From: Candidatus Nitrosotenuis aquarius
GTDB taxonomy: Archaea > Thermoproteota > Nitrososphaeria > Nitrososphaerales > Nitrosopumilaceae
Direction: 5' to 3'
Assembly: GCF_002787055.1 (NCBI RefSeq)
Contig: NZ_CP024808.1
Coordinates: 310,001-374,000, forward strand
Length of the DNA: 64,000 nt
Made by a program: the position numbers and the translations under genes
The notes under the pieces: generated by a model
Databases searched by the model: none
What the model was told of the DNA's origin: nothing
What the model saw: the letters and a program-made list of their open reading frames with translations, nothing else
Part shown: one piece after another, positions 34,849-44,798 of the stretch
How the letters are laid out: each line of letters opens with the position of its first letter
Numbering within the stretch: the first letter of the stretch is position 1

Positions 34849-35523
34849 ATGAATCGCAGAGGTCTGACATTTTGGTATAATACAGCACTTGTTACTTTTG
34901 GTGTTGTAGCATTAGGAATCACTTGGTCTGTTATGAGCTCGGGATTTTCATCCAGTGATGTGATGAAAGAAGTGGTAGAAGAGGCCGTGCAAGATTCTGC
35001 AAATAATCTGCAGGTAATAGGAAAGATCACGGGCTCTGCAGATGTGTCTGATGCTAAAATCAAGGTTACCTCTACTCCAATTACAGCTACTACGACAGGC
35101 CTAGTAGACATGAGGCCTCAGAACATCAAGGTAACATACAAGATAATCAAGCTTGGAAGCCACGAGATCAGCTATGAAGATATCTATTCTGGAATGTTGG
35201 ATGGTACTGCCTCCTCGCTTGGCGATGCACTCATCAAGGCAAAAGAACAAGGGCTAATCTCGGCAAATCCAAACATGGATGAAAAACCAGACACCACTAG
35301 CGCATTTTTGTATTGGGTCATACAACAAAATGACGATGTTTTTCTGGAAAGCAACGAAATTGCAAATCTGGTAGTTGTGTATTCTGATAAAGACAGACCA
35401 ATATCTAGTGAATTCATCAAGCTTCAAGTGGAGGAAAGTGAAGGAATGCTGCTTGACATACAGCGAACAATTCCGACAATCTCTGGCAGTGTCGTAGATC
35501 TTGGCGGCAAAATAAAGAATTAG
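34849..35523 (+). CDS. archaellin-like (flagellin-type) protein
   Basis: Class III signal peptide MNRRG followed by a hydrophobic helix (LTFWYNTALVTFGVVALGITW) marks a filament protein. The C-terminal sequence from VVVYSDKDRPISSEF to GSVVDLG resembles archaellin C-termini. It has 224 residues from the ATG at 34849 (the GTG at 34846 is also possible). It is a single gene here with no fla/arl motor genes nearby, so assembly would depend on genes elsewhere. It could instead be a pilin with an archaellin-like fold. Confidence 0.65.
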   Translation: MNRRGLTFWYNTALVTFGVVALGITWSVMSSGFSSSDVMKEVVEEAVQDSANNLQVIGKITGSADVSDAKIKVTSTPITATTTGLVDMRPQNIKVTYKIIKLGSHEISYEDIYSGMLDGTASSLGDALIKAKEQGLISANPNMDEKPDTTSAFLYWVIQQNDDVFLESNEIANLVVVYSDKDRPISSEFIKLQVEESEGMLLDIQRTIPTISGSVVDLGGKIKN

Positions 35524-36620
35524 TTGGTGAATTTCTTTATCAAATCAGTAAATTCTGATTCTGACAAAGGAGGAATTTTCATTATCTGCAGGTTTTGGTC
35601 AACATGACTCTGGGTTTTTTGTCCTACTAGTGGCGCCAATACTCCTGGAGTTGAGCGAATGAATTGGAGACATCGAAGCGATGGCTGTGCAATATTTGCA
35701 AACTCTGGTATTGTTCCTGGAGCAAGCAGTCTTCCCTGCATCAGAGGAACACTGGTAAAGACTCCTATACCAAGTGATGTTGCGGCATTTAGGAGAGATA
35801 CGTCTGTGCCAGAGATCTGCTGTGACTTTAGCATAAAGGCTTGGTCATAATACAAATTGTATGGCAACTGGATGAACCTAAAGCCGTGATTTTCTCCTCC
35901 AACCTTTTTTGCCAATTCGACGGTATCGTACAATGACAAGTATTGTGGACTGTCTTTTGAGACCCTGTAACACTCCCATGTTGCCATGCCATAGTATCGA
36001 ATTTTTCCATCTGTTCTCATTTTTTCATAAAATGCAAAGACATCCTGTAGATTTTGCAAAAACTGCTGGCGAGGAATGTCTGGCTGGCCTTCAACTGCAT
36101 TGTGTAGATACATTAGATCAATACATTCCAAGCCCAGGTTCTTTAGACTTCGATTTAGCTGGTCATGCAAGTACGGTATTGTCATGCAGTGATATCCAGA
36201 TGAAATGTCGTTTGCCTTGATTGTGCCTGGCTTTGCATACTCGCGCTGTATGTATGCCCAGAATTCTTCTTTGATGTCTGCGTCATTTGTGACATAGCCG
36301 TTTTTTGTGCTCACAAAAATCTGGTCTCGGTCTATTTTGCCTTGTGAAATCAGGGATGCGATTGCCTTTCCTACGGAACGTTCTGCCTTTTGTGCCCTAT
36401 AATTAATGGCAGTGTCAATTACATTGATTCCAGACAAGACTGATTTTTTGATTGCTTCTTCCACAAGTGCATCTGTTTGTGAATCTGGATTGCCAAGGTA
36501 TGTCCCAATTCCCACATTTGATAGGGTGAGGTTTTGTATTGTTTTGTAGTTTTGCGGAATTGCGCCAGGCCTAGTTGAGAATTTTTTTGTTCCTTCTGGC
36601 GTGGCAGAGCCTGCAATCAT
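35520..36620 (-). CDS. aldo/keto reductase family protein
   Basis: NAD(P)H-dependent oxidoreductase of 366 residues. The TIM barrel shows GIGTYLG, the catalytic Asp and Tyr region in DTAINYRAQKAERSVG, the Lys in FVSTKNGYV and the His in LMYLHNAVEG. Substrate is not predictable. It is larger than the typical 280-330 residues because of an insertion around residues 130-160. It converges with the archaellin-like gene (stops overlap by four bases) and lies 24 bases downstream of the UbiA-type gene. Confidence 0.88.
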   Translation of the reverse strand: MIAGSATPEGTKKFSTRPGAIPQNYKTIQNLTLSNVGIGTYLGNPDSQTDALVEEAIKKSVLSGINVIDTAINYRAQKAERSVGKAIASLISQGKIDRDQIFVSTKNGYVTNDADIKEEFWAYIQREYAKPGTIKANDISSGYHCMTIPYLHDQLNRSLKNLGLECIDLMYLHNAVEGQPDIPRQQFLQNLQDVFAFYEKMRTDGKIRYYGMATWECYRVSKDSPQYLSLYDTVELAKKVGGENHGFRFIQLPYNLYYDQAFMLKSQQISGTDVSLLNAATSLGIGVFTSVPLMQGRLLAPGTIPEFANIAQPSLRCLQFIRSTPGVLAPLVGQKTQSHVDQNLQIMKIPPLSESEFTDLIKKFTN

Positions 36621-36644
36621 GTTTGAATTTCCAATTTGTTTGAT

Positions 36645-37544
36645 TTAACTGTTGGTTACTATGGCAATTATTATGCTAATTACAAACAATGCTCCGGTAA
36701 TTCTAGAGAACAAAATCGTTGCCTTCATCGTAAGAACAAATTCCTCTAAACTGTCAATTGATTTTTTGATTTTTTTGCTAGATTGTATTGTCAATGGGAT
36801 GGTAGTAAACACCATTGCGCTGTATATTGGCAACAGATCAAAGATGATTCCAAATGTGATTAGGCCATATGCTACACACGGGAAAACCAAATACAGATTC
36901 GCTGCACGCGATTTGCCAAGTACGATAACTAACGTCTTTCTTCCTTTTTGTTTGTCTGCATCATGATCTGGAAATGATGTGATAAACAAGACAAACGAAG
37001 ATAATGCCCCTGCAACAATTCCTGCCAAAATGTTTGCAGGTAAGATTTGCTCTGTTTGGATAAACATCGTGCCAAGTACAATCATGGTTCCTTTAATGCC
37101 AACAAAGATTTCGCCAAGGCCTGAATCCACTATTTTTGTCGAGTAAAAATAGATGGACACAATTGCAAATCCAAGAATTGCAGCAATAATCCAGCCATGA
37201 ACAATGACGAAATACGCGCCTGCAAATGAGCCCAAAACAAGGCAAATTATGCCTGCATAATACACCGTGGAAGGCTTTAGCAAGCCTTCTGGAAGCACCC
37301 CAGTTCCTCCGGAGAACTTGGTTCGCTTTGTTATTGCATCGATTCCTCGCTTGTAATCTGAATAATCGTTTAGAAGATCAACGCTTGCATGCAACAACAC
37401 AACGCCCCCCATTGTGATTGCGGCCGATATTGCATCTATCGATTTTGTCTGCCAATATGATAACGCAAGACCAAGTGATACTGCAATTACCGATGCTAAA
37501 AGAAACTTTATTCTAATTACGCGGAACCAAACTGAAATGCTCAT
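36645..37544 (-). CDS. UbiA-family prenyltransferase (MenA-like)
   Basis: Integral membrane enzyme of 299 residues attaching a prenyl chain to an aromatic or glycerol acceptor. The first Asp-rich motif, NDYSDYKRGID, is at residues 59-69, and the second, DHDADKQKG, at about 190-198. About eight hydrophobic segments are visible. The closest general type is MenA, so a role in quinone synthesis is possible, but archaeal lipid synthesis uses the same family. It overlaps the upstream DUF2203-type gene by four bases. Confidence 0.85.
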   Translation of the reverse strand: MSISVWFRVIRIKFLLASVIAVSLGLALSYWQTKSIDAISAAITMGGVVLLHASVDLLNDYSDYKRGIDAITKRTKFSGGTGVLPEGLLKPSTVYYAGIICLVLGSFAGAYFVIVHGWIIAAILGFAIVSIYFYSTKIVDSGLGEIFVGIKGTMIVLGTMFIQTEQILPANILAGIVAGALSSFVLFITSFPDHDADKQKGRKTLVIVLGKSRAANLYLVFPCVAYGLITFGIIFDLLPIYSAMVFTTIPLTIQSSKKIKKSIDSLEEFVLTMKATILFSRITGALFVISIIIAIVTNS

Positions 37545-37945
37545 ACAAGAGATTCGTCGCTTACGCTTAATGGTTTTCGCCCCATAAAGCCAACGTCTTT
37601 CTCATGCCAAAATTTTATCTCAGTTTCACCTTCTTTCCAGCACAGCCAAACATCCTCATCAAATCTTTTTGATGGAAAGTCAAGCAGCCCCTCTTCTATG
37701 CTTTTTAGTATCACTCCAGAGTTTTCAAGCTCTTCTACTGCAACATAGAATTTTGTGACTGCCGAGTTTAGCTGTTTTTTTAGTGTGGCATAGTCTCCTA
37801 GATTAAATGACATGCCCATTTGCGAGTTTAGTTGAGCTTCTATTTTTTGCACTTCGGCTCGCTGTCTTTGTAGCGCTTTGAATTTTTGAATTACATTGGG
37901 CAATGCTGCATTTGCTTCTTGAATCGTAAAATAGGTGGGCAACAT
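37541..37945 (-). CDS. DUF2203-like protein
   Basis: Soluble protein of 134 residues with a helical N-terminus (YFTIQEANAALPNVIQKFKALQRQRAEVQKIE). The C-terminal half has the conserved pattern LLDFPSKRFDEDVWLCWKEGE and IKFWHE. This matches a family of unknown function (DUF2203) found in bacteria and archaea. A TTG at 37951 is an alternative start; the ATG at 37945 is chosen. It overlaps the prenyltransferase start by four bases, so the two are co-expressed. Confidence 0.8.
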   Translation of the reverse strand: MLPTYFTIQEANAALPNVIQKFKALQRQRAEVQKIEAQLNSQMGMSFNLGDYATLKKQLNSAVTKFYVAVEELENSGVILKSIEEGLLDFPSKRFDEDVWLCWKEGETEIKFWHEKDVGFMGRKPLSVSDESLV

Positions 37946-38027
37946 TTCCAATGCAAAATATCGTCATTAAAAGGATTGTTGTGGATTTCTCTGCAAATTT
38001 ATTACCAATCACATTCCCACAAATGAC

Positions 38028-38312
38028 GTGAGCGAAGAGCAACAACTAGAAGAGCTGATCAATCAAACCTTGGATGGAACCCTTTCTGCAATACCAGTCT
38101 ACATGCAGGAAATAGAGCAAAACAAGGCAGAACTACACGTAGAAAATGTACGTGAATTTGTATTTGGAGTGATAATGGGCATGTCGCTAGGAATGGCAAG
38201 CACGGCTATTGCTGCCATGAGAAACGGAATGCCATCAGAAGAAGACCAAATCAAGGTGCGCGACATTGTTTATTCTAAAATTCCACAAATCCGCGAGAGG
38301 ATCTATAGTTGA
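38028..38312 (+). CDS. small conserved-looking hypothetical protein, 94 aa
   Basis: Acidic, mostly helical protein with a glycine/methionine-rich hydrophobic stretch (FGVIMGMSLGMASTAIAAM, about residues 46-64). That stretch could be one membrane helix or a buried helix. No family is recognised. The GTG start is divergent from the DUF2203 gene with 82 bases between. The end overlaps the next gene by four bases, so it is probably co-translated with the flavin-fold protein. Confidence 0.7.
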   Translation: MSEEQQLEELINQTLDGTLSAIPVYMQEIEQNKAELHVENVREFVFGVIMGMSLGMASTAIAAMRNGMPSEEDQIKVRDIVYSKIPQIRERIYS

Positions 38313-38704
38313 ATTTTTCACCCAAAGAAAAAAAATTCCTACACGCAATCGAGGAGGCAAGATTTGCAACCGTAAACGGCACAATTCCTCACGTCAAGCC
38401 AGTGTCGTTTATTTTCCATGATGATTCATTTTATCTTGCAACCGATTACAAAACCCGAACATACAAGAATGTAGCAAAAAACCCAAAGGCAGCAATATCA
38501 ATTGATGTTTACAAGCCAGGAGGACACAAGGCAGTTCTGGCACAAGGAAAAATCAAAATCATAGAACATGGTCCTGAATTTAAAAAAATATATGAAAAAT
38601 TTTTTGAAAAATTTGAGTGGGTTCGACGTGATCCGTGGAAAGAAGACGAGGCTCCGTTTTTGAAGCTAATCCCAACAACCAAGACTTCTTGGGGATTATC
38701 ATAA
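38309..38704 (+). CDS. pyridoxamine-phosphate-oxidase-fold protein
   Basis: Split-barrel FMN-binding-fold protein of 131 residues. The N-terminus ([26 protein letters not shown]) and [22 protein letters not shown] are typical of the family that includes PNPOx-like oxidases and F420- or heme-binding proteins. The exact cofactor and substrate cannot be read. The TTG start overlaps the preceding stop. The parvulin gene follows 31 bases later. Confidence 0.88.
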   Translation: MNFSPKEKKFLHAIEEARFATVNGTIPHVKPVSFIFHDDSFYLATDYKTRTYKNVAKNPKAAISIDVYKPGGHKAVLAQGKIKIIEHGPEFKKIYEKFFEKFEWVRRDPWKEDEAPFLKLIPTTKTSWGLS

Positions 38705-38735
38705 GATTTTTCAATCCCGATTACAAACTTGTATC

Positions 38736-39014
38736 ATGGCAGACAAGATAAAATGCTCACACATTTTGGTTGAAAAACAAAGTCAGGCACTTGCCGTACT
38801 AGAACGACTAAAAAAAGGAGAAAAATTTGCAGACCTGGCAAAAGAACTCTCGCTAGATACTGGATGTGGAAAACGCGGGGGGGATCTTGGTTACTTTGGG
38901 CGCGGAAGAATGGTCAAGCCATTTGAGGCGACTGCATTTGCATTGACAGTAGGCCAAGTATCAGAGCCTGTAAAGACAGAGTTTGGCTATCACATAATCA
39001 AGCGATTTGCCTAA
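38736..39014 (+). CDS. parvulin-type peptidyl-prolyl isomerase
   Basis: Single-domain cis-trans prolyl isomerase of 92 residues without a signal peptide, so cytosolic. The domain begins [12 protein letters not shown] and includes [24 protein letters not shown] and the C-terminal FGYHIIKR, all parvulin hallmarks. Parvulins of this small size are typical of thaumarchaea. It converges with the helicase gene; stops overlap by four bases. Confidence 0.95.
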   Translation: MADKIKCSHILVEKQSQALAVLERLKKGEKFADLAKELSLDTGCGKRGGDLGYFGRGRMVKPFEATAFALTVGQVSEPVKTEFGYHIIKRFA

Positions 39015-40513
39015 AAGTACGCGTCAAGGCCTGCCGGTGTATTTTCTGACTGCTTTTGTAGGTCTTTTGTGAGTCTCTCGCCCATGGTTTGAGCGGACTT
39101 CATCTTTCGCTGCCCAACCCAGTAATATGCCTCATCTATTGTTCCCTTGGCAATTAGCACTGTCAGGTTTCCAGCAGATTTTCTTCCGGTTCGACCCTTT
39201 CTCTGCACAAATCTGATAGAGCTTGGAACATTGTCAAAGAAAATGACATCATTTACCTCTGAAATGTCAAGGCCTTCTTCACCCACACGAGTTGCAATCA
39301 ATACCTGATATTTTCCGTCTCGGAATTTTTGCACCGTTTCTACCTGTTGTTTTTGTTTGAGGCCTGTCTCACCTGCCTTGCCAATCAAAAATCCGGCAGA
39401 CACTCCAAGATTCACCAGCTTGTCGTGTATGATCTCAACAGAATCCCGGTAGCTTGTAAACACGATTGCGCGGCCTGACAACCCTTTGATGATTTCGGCA
39501 AGCTTGACAATTTTGCTATGCTCTATTCCTTTTTTCTGTGCATCTTTGGCATATGCCAGTGCACGAATAAAATTAGAATCATTCTCAAACAGATCCTTTA
39601 TTCCTACTCCCTTCTTTTCTCGTGTTCTATCACAGAATCTCAAAAATGACGTCACTCCATGAGATTCCAAAATGTTCAGGGCATAGTGCAGTCGTATTGC
39701 AGTAAACAGCGGTTTTGCCGCCCGCCTGTTTTGCCGTATCACAAAATCCCTGGCTCGCAATAATTGCGACAGTGAAACATTGGCAGACAACCGCAATCCG
39801 CATTTTGTTAATTCATGGTGTCGCACTTCCAAAGCTTTTCTCAGGTAGAATTGGACTTCTTTCATTTCTTGAGGTAGGTCAACTTTGACCCAGTTTGTGT
39901 TTGTTTTCTGTATGTGTGGCGCAACATCAGGGCTGTCTTCTGTTTTTTGTGCAACATTTGCAATACGCAACGTTGTGATGATTTCCGTTGCCTTGTCTTT
40001 TTCAGCAGGGAGAGTGGCAGTCATGCCCATAATGCGCACGTTTTTGCCTGCAAATCTTTGCGCTATGCCAGAATACGCATAGTCACCTATGGTGCGGTGC
40101 GCCTCATCAAATATCACCAAAGAAAACTGGTCTACTGATACTATTCCTCTGTCTAGATCATTTTTTGTAATTTCTGGCGTGGCGCAAATGACAGAGTTTG
40201 CCCAGGATTTCTTTCGTTTTGCTAGCGTGTCTTCGCCTGTCAACAATCCAATATCATCCAGATTCAAATTATTTTTTAGAAATTCATAATGCTGGTTTGT
40301 CAAGACACGAGTTGGTGCCAAAAACAAAACTCCGCCAGTACCACGAGACAAGTATTCTGCTATTACTTGTAATGCCACCGTGGTCTTGCCAAGGCCTGTG
40401 GGCAATACGATCAAACAGTTCTCAGATTTTGCCTGATTTGCCAGTGAGACCTGGTATTCGCGGGACTCGACTTGGTTTGGCTTGATGAATTTATGAGTAA
40501 TGTATTCTGTCAA
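39011..40513 (-). CDS. Hef/Mph1-type superfamily 2 helicase
   Basis: DNA helicase for stalled forks and branched DNA. The Walker A PTGLGKT is at residues 38-44, DEAH at about 138, motif III in GMTATLP and motif VI as QRKGRTGR. The archaeal XPF-type nuclease domain found in euryarchaeal Hef is absent, so only the helicase half is here. The frame is open to 40594, but the TTG at 40513 gives a better start (500 residues). The last residues, AGLDAYF, resemble a PCNA-interacting box. Confidence 0.9.
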   Translation of the reverse strand: MTEYITHKFIKPNQVESREYQVSLANQAKSENCLIVLPTGLGKTTVALQVIAEYLSRGTGGVLFLAPTRVLTNQHYEFLKNNLNLDDIGLLTGEDTLAKRKKSWANSVICATPEITKNDLDRGIVSVDQFSLVIFDEAHRTIGDYAYSGIAQRFAGKNVRIMGMTATLPAEKDKATEIITTLRIANVAQKTEDSPDVAPHIQKTNTNWVKVDLPQEMKEVQFYLRKALEVRHHELTKCGLRLSANVSLSQLLRARDFVIRQNRRAAKPLFTAIRLHYALNILESHGVTSFLRFCDRTREKKGVGIKDLFENDSNFIRALAYAKDAQKKGIEHSKIVKLAEIIKGLSGRAIVFTSYRDSVEIIHDKLVNLGVSAGFLIGKAGETGLKQKQQVETVQKFRDGKYQVLIATRVGEEGLDISEVNDVIFFDNVPSSIRFVQRKGRTGRKSAGNLTVLIAKGTIDEAYYWVGQRKMKSAQTMGERLTKDLQKQSENTPAGLDAYF

Positions 40514-40602
40514 ACAACAATGATTTTGCGATCTTTGAATTTTATAGTTTCGAGTCACTAAATGCAATCCAGAGGTTAATTCTGAATGAAACAATGGATC
40601 GA

Positions 40603-40613
40603 CCTAAATATTG
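40603..40613 (+). promoter_or_regulatory. TATA-like box of the dCMP deaminase gene
   Basis: CCTAAATATTG is centred about 25 bases before the ATG at 40633, as expected for a leaderless archaeal transcript. Confidence 0.5.
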
Positions 40614-40632
40614 AATTATCGCACCATGATTC

Positions 40633-41154
40633 ATGTGTGCAAGCTTTGAGCGCCCTAGCTGGGATGAATACTTTATGCTACAGGCAGAGCTTGCCAAGCT
40701 TCGATCCAACTGCATGACGCGCCAAGTTGGAGCAGTAATTGTTAGAAATAATCGCCAAATCGCAACAGGATACAACGGAACGCCGCCAGGCGTAAAGAAT
40801 TGTTTTGAGGGAGGATGCAAGCGGTGCCAGCTTAGGATGGAAGGCAAAATCGAATCCGGCGCATCACTTGATAGATGTCTGTGTAACCATGCAGAGGCAA
40901 ATGCGATAATGCACTGTGCCATAATGGGAATAGAGGCAGGAACCAAGGACGCTACGCTATACACGACGTTTGTTCCGTGCCTGGAATGCTCCAAGATGGC
41001 AATCACCATAGGTGTAAAAAGAATAGTGTGCTTGGATACATACCCGGAAACGGATTATGACCTAATGAATGATGCAGGAATTGAAATCATAAGATTGGAC
41101 AAAAAAAAGGTTCAACGCTGGGCATCCACATTACTAGATGAGCCAAAGCGGTAA
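40633..41154 (+). CDS. deoxycytidylate deaminase
   Basis: Zinc enzyme of 173 residues that deaminates dCMP to dUMP, supplying thymidylate synthesis. Zinc ligands and catalytic Glu are in NHAEAN (His86, Glu88) and PCLEC (Cys116, Cys119). The N-terminal part includes extra cysteines (CFEGGCKRC) and the long insert typical of ComEB/dCMP deaminases. It sits six bases upstream of the DNA polymerase gene, joining nucleotide supply with replication. Confidence 0.95.
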   Translation: MCASFERPSWDEYFMLQAELAKLRSNCMTRQVGAVIVRNNRQIATGYNGTPPGVKNCFEGGCKRCQLRMEGKIESGASLDRCLCNHAEANAIMHCAIMGIEAGTKDATLYTTFVPCLECSKMAITIGVKRIVCLDTYPETDYDLMNDAGIEIIRLDKKKVQRWASTLLDEPKR

Positions 41155-41160
41155 TGGATA

Positions 41161-44100
41161 ATGCAAGTACAAGAACAGACACTAAAAACACTTGGCCCAT
41201 CACTTTTGGTTTCAGCAACATATGACAACCAAAAACAAGCAGCAATTCTGAAATTCTATGATCCGCAATCACAAAAAGTGATTTTATGGGCAGATGAAAT
41301 TGGCCATAAACCATATTGTTACTCTAAATTACATCCAGAGGAGCTATCGTTTCTTAACAACAGAAAAGACATCATAAAGATAGAGTCTGTCAAAAGAAAA
41401 GACTTTCTCAAGGACAAAGAATCCGAAGTATCAAAAATCATAGTGACTGATCCTCTGGCAATTGGCGGAACCCAGACAGACAAGAGCATTCGAAACATCA
41501 TAGAAACATGGGAGTCTGACATCAAATATTACGAAAACTATCTGTATGATCGAGGACTAATTGTAGGAAGATTCTACGAGATCAAAGACGGCAAAATACT
41601 CCCTCATGACTTTGAGGTAACAGAAGATGTTGCACTTGCAATGAAGAGCCTACTATTGGATGTAAACACTGCAAAGGGAATTGTAAACACAAAGGAGTTT
41701 CAGGAATATATTTCCCAGTGGGCAGAGCTACTCAACCAACCAATTCCAAAAATAAAACGACTCAGCATAGATATTGAAGTAGAATCTGAAATTGGAAGAA
41801 TACCAGACCCAAAGATAGCTGAAAAGAGAATCACTGCAGTTGGATTTGAAGGAACGGACGGACTACGACAGATCTTTGTGTTACGCAAGGATGGCTCAAC
41901 TGATGGTAAAAACGAGCTTCCAGAAGGAGTCAAAGCGACATTTTACGCACAAAATAACGAAAAGAAAATGATAGAGGACACGTTTAGAATAATTGCAGAA
42001 TATCCCTTTGTCATAACGTACAACGGTGATGAATTTGACATGCCATATTTGTACAACAGGGCAGAAAGGCTTGGCATCAAAAATTCCGACAACCCACTAT
42101 ACATGATGCGAGATTCTGCCACACTAAAGCATGGAGTTCACATTGACTTGTATAGGACAATGTCGAATAGATCATTTCAGATCTATGCATTCTCTCACAA
42201 GTATACTGATTTTTCACTAAACAGTGTATCTATGGCATTACTCGGTGAGTCAAAGCTTGACTATGGGGTAGATCTGGACCAGCTGACAAACTACCAGCTT
42301 GCCAGCTATTGTTACAATGATTCTCGCATTACATACAAGCTTACAAGCTTTAACAATGATCTGCTGATGAACCTTCTTGTTGTAATATCAAGAATTGCAA
42401 GAATGCCAATTGACGATATTGCAAGAATGGGAGTATCACAGTGGATTCGAAGTCTGCTATATTATGAGCACAGACAGCGAAATGCGCTAATTCCAAGGCG
42501 CGAAGAACTGGACGCAAAGTCTCAGGGAGTAATGAATGATGCAGTAATCAAGGACAAAAAATATCGTGGAGGACTAGTAATAGATCCTGTTGAGGGGATT
42601 CACTTTAATGTCACAGTAATGGACTTTGCTTGCTTTGATGACAAAACCGAGATATTGACAGTTGATGGATGGAAAACATACAACACATTAAAGAAAGGAG
42701 ACATTGCATTATCTGTCAATTTAAGGACGAATATTGTAGAAAATGACCCCATAAAAGACGTATTTAGGTATAATTACAAAGGTAAGATATTCAGAATAAA
42801 AACACCAAGAAAATTAGATTTTGTTTTTACACCCAACCACAGAGTCATCTACAATGCAAAGGTCGGTGGCAATAAATGGAAATGGAATAAAAAACTACAG
42901 GTTGAAGAAATACAAAAAATCAACAGATATCACATCGCATTACCATGTTTTGGCGAATGGGTAGGAAAAGAAGGAGAAAAAATAAAAATCAGTAATTTTG
43001 TTTTTGAGACCAAATTATGGTTTGAATTTCTTGGTAGATTTCTAGGTGATGGATACCTAAGCAACAGATCTATTCACATATATGAAAACATAAAAAATCG
43101 AGATAAAATAAACAATCTCTGCAGCATAATTACAAAGCTAGGTTTTATACCAAAAAAAACCATAATTGCAAAAAAACACAGTATCACCATATCCATACAC
43201 AATTCGCGTCTTGTTGAATCATTACGTGATCTTTTAGATGGAAAAACACACAGTAAAGATCGTCACATACCAGTCGAATACCTCGATTATTCAATCAAAT
43301 ACCTACAATGTTTGCTAAAAGGACTAATGGATTCTGATGGAAGTACAACTAAAGAGGGAGATAAAACATACTCCACAATTAACAAAAACCTTGCCGATAG
43401 TTTTCAACTGTTGGCATTAAAATGTGGATACAATTGTTCAATAAACAAAAGAATCAGTAATGGATTCGGAAAAAAGACTCGTTATTACTTATGTGTGTTG
43501 TCTGGATTTAGACAAAAAAAATCCTCGTTTGTAGTATCAAAACAACACCACCACATCACCACAAAACAATATGATGGAAAAATATGGTGTGCTAGTACAA
43601 AAAATACAACATTAATCATTAGACGAAACGGCAGGGTCATAGTGACCGGAAATTCACTGTACCCAAGCATAATCAAGGTTAGAAATATTTCATACGAAAC
43701 CGTCAGATGTGTTCACGACGAATGTAAAAAAAATATCATACCAGATACAAATCACTGGGCATGCACAAAACGAAATGGACTGACATCTATGTTGATTGGT
43801 TCTCTTCGTGATCTTCGCGTGAATTATTATAAAAATTTAGCAAAAAATGCAAAGACGTTAGAACAAAAAGAACAATACACAGTAGTCAGTCAAGCACTTA
43901 AGGTAATTCTCAATGCAAGCTATGGGGTCATGGGTGCAGAGATTTTTCCATTGTATTTTCTTCCAGCAGCTGAAGCTACAACTGCAGTCGGCAGATACAT
44001 AATTGTAGAGACAATTAAAGAATGTAAAACAGTTGGAATAGAAGTTTTGTACGGAGACACAGACAGTATTTTCAATAAAAACCCAACACGTGAGCAAATT

Positions 44101-44730
44101 CAAAAAGTAATTGAATACATCAAGAAAGAATATGGTGTTGATCTTGAAATCGACAAGGAATATCGATACGTTGTGTTAAGTAACAGAAAGAAAAACTATC
44201 TTGGAGTAACAAAAGATGGCAAAGTGGATGTCAAGGGACTGACTGGCAAAAAATCCCATACGCCGCCATTTATCAGAAATTTATTTACCGAAATATTGAG
44301 CATACTGTCAAAGGTACAGACTGCCCAAGATTTCGAGGCGGCAAAAAAAGAGATCAGCCAAAAAATCTCAACATGTGCAACCAAGGTTAAGGAAAGAAAG
44401 ATTCCAATTCCAGAACTTGCATTCAATGTCATGATAAGCAAAGCTCCATCAGAATACGACAAAACCATCCCGCAGCACATTCGAGCAGCCAAACTGCTAG
44501 AACAGCAACGTGAGATAAAGCGTGGTGATATCATATCCTATGTGAAAATACTTAACAAACCAGGCGTAAAACCCGTAGAAATGGCGCGCCCTGACGAGAT
44601 TGATTCTGAAAAATATATGGAATTCATGGAATCCACATTGGATCAAATCACATCATCGATGGATTTGGATTTTGACAGCATGGTTGGCAAACCAAAACAA
44701 ACTGGCCTGGACCAATTTTTCTGGAATTAG
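41161..44730 (+). CDS. polB: family B DNA polymerase with in-frame intein
   Basis: Replicative DNA polymerase; precursor of 1189 residues, about 848 after splicing. Exonuclease motifs are in LSIDIEVESEIG, ITYNGDEFDMPYL and the later YCYNDSRITY. Polymerase motifs are SLYPSI (A; split by the intein), LNASYGVMG (B) and YGDTDS (C). The last residues, QTGLDQFF, form a canonical PCNA-interacting box. The intein lies between residues 491 and 831, immediately before the Ser of SLYPSI. It follows the dCMP deaminase gene by six bases and probably shares its promoter. Confidence 0.97.
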   Translation: MQVQEQTLKTLGPSLLVSATYDNQKQAAILKFYDPQSQKVILWADEIGHKPYCYSKLHPEELSFLNNRKDIIKIESVKRKDFLKDKESEVSKIIVTDPLAIGGTQTDKSIRNIIETWESDIKYYENYLYDRGLIVGRFYEIKDGKILPHDFEVTEDVALAMKSLLLDVNTAKGIVNTKEFQEYISQWAELLNQPIPKIKRLSIDIEVESEIGRIPDPKIAEKRITAVGFEGTDGLRQIFVLRKDGSTDGKNELPEGVKATFYAQNNEKKMIEDTFRIIAEYPFVITYNGDEFDMPYLYNRAERLGIKNSDNPLYMMRDSATLKHGVHIDLYRTMSNRSFQIYAFSHKYTDFSLNSVSMALLGESKLDYGVDLDQLTNYQLASYCYNDSRITYKLTSFNNDLLMNLLVVISRIARMPIDDIARMGVSQWIRSLLYYEHRQRNALIPRREELDAKSQGVMNDAVIKDKKYRGGLVIDPVEGIHFNVTVMDFACFDDKTEILTVDGWKTYNTLKKGDIALSVNLRTNIVENDPIKDVFRYNYKGKIFRIKTPRKLDFVFTPNHRVIYNAKVGGNKWKWNKKLQVEEIQKINRYHIALPCFGEWVGKEGEKIKISNFVFETKLWFEFLGRFLGDGYLSNRSIHIYENIKNRDKINNLCSIITKLGFIPKKTIIAKKHSITISIHNSRLVESLRDLLDGKTHSKDRHIPVEYLDYSIKYLQCLLKGLMDSDGSTTKEGDKTYSTINKNLADSFQLLALKCGYNCSINKRISNGFGKKTRYYLCVLSGFRQKKSSFVVSKQHHHITTKQYDGKIWCASTKNTTLIIRRNGRVIVTGNSLYPSIIKVRNISYETVRCVHDECKKNIIPDTNHWACTKRNGLTSMLIGSLRDLRVNYYKNLAKNAKTLEQKEQYTVVSQALKVILNASYGVMGAEIFPLYFLPAAEATTAVGRYIIVETIKECKTVGIEVLYGDTDSIFNKNPTREQIQKVIEYIKKEYGVDLEIDKEYRYVVLSNRKKNYLGVTKDGKVDVKGLTGKKSHTPPFIRNLFTEILSILSKVQTAQDFEAAKKEISQKISTCATKVKERKIPIPELAFNVMISKAPSEYDKTIPQHIRAAKLLEQQREIKRGDIISYVKILNKPGVKPVEMARPDEIDSEKYMEFMESTLDQITSSMDLDFDSMVGKPKQTGLDQFFWN
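42631..43653 (+). mobile_element. intein with LAGLIDADG homing endonuclease inside polB
   Basis: In-frame protein-splicing element of 341 residues inserted in polymerase motif A between Ala490 and the Ser of SLYPSI. The N-terminal splice block starts with Cys1 (CFDDKTEILTVDGWK). The C-terminal block ends IRRNGRVIVTGN followed by extein Ser+1; the residue before Asn is Gly instead of the common His. Two dodecapeptide motifs, FLGRFLGDGY and LLKGLMDSDG, mark an apparently intact homing endonuclease. The DNA is visibly richer in A than the flanking extein, a sign of a different origin. Confidence 0.95.
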
Positions 44731-44798
44731 ATATATCTAGCTGCTGTGATTTCCGCACAACACTTGCCTTAACAGCACGCCAGCATGAATACCATACA

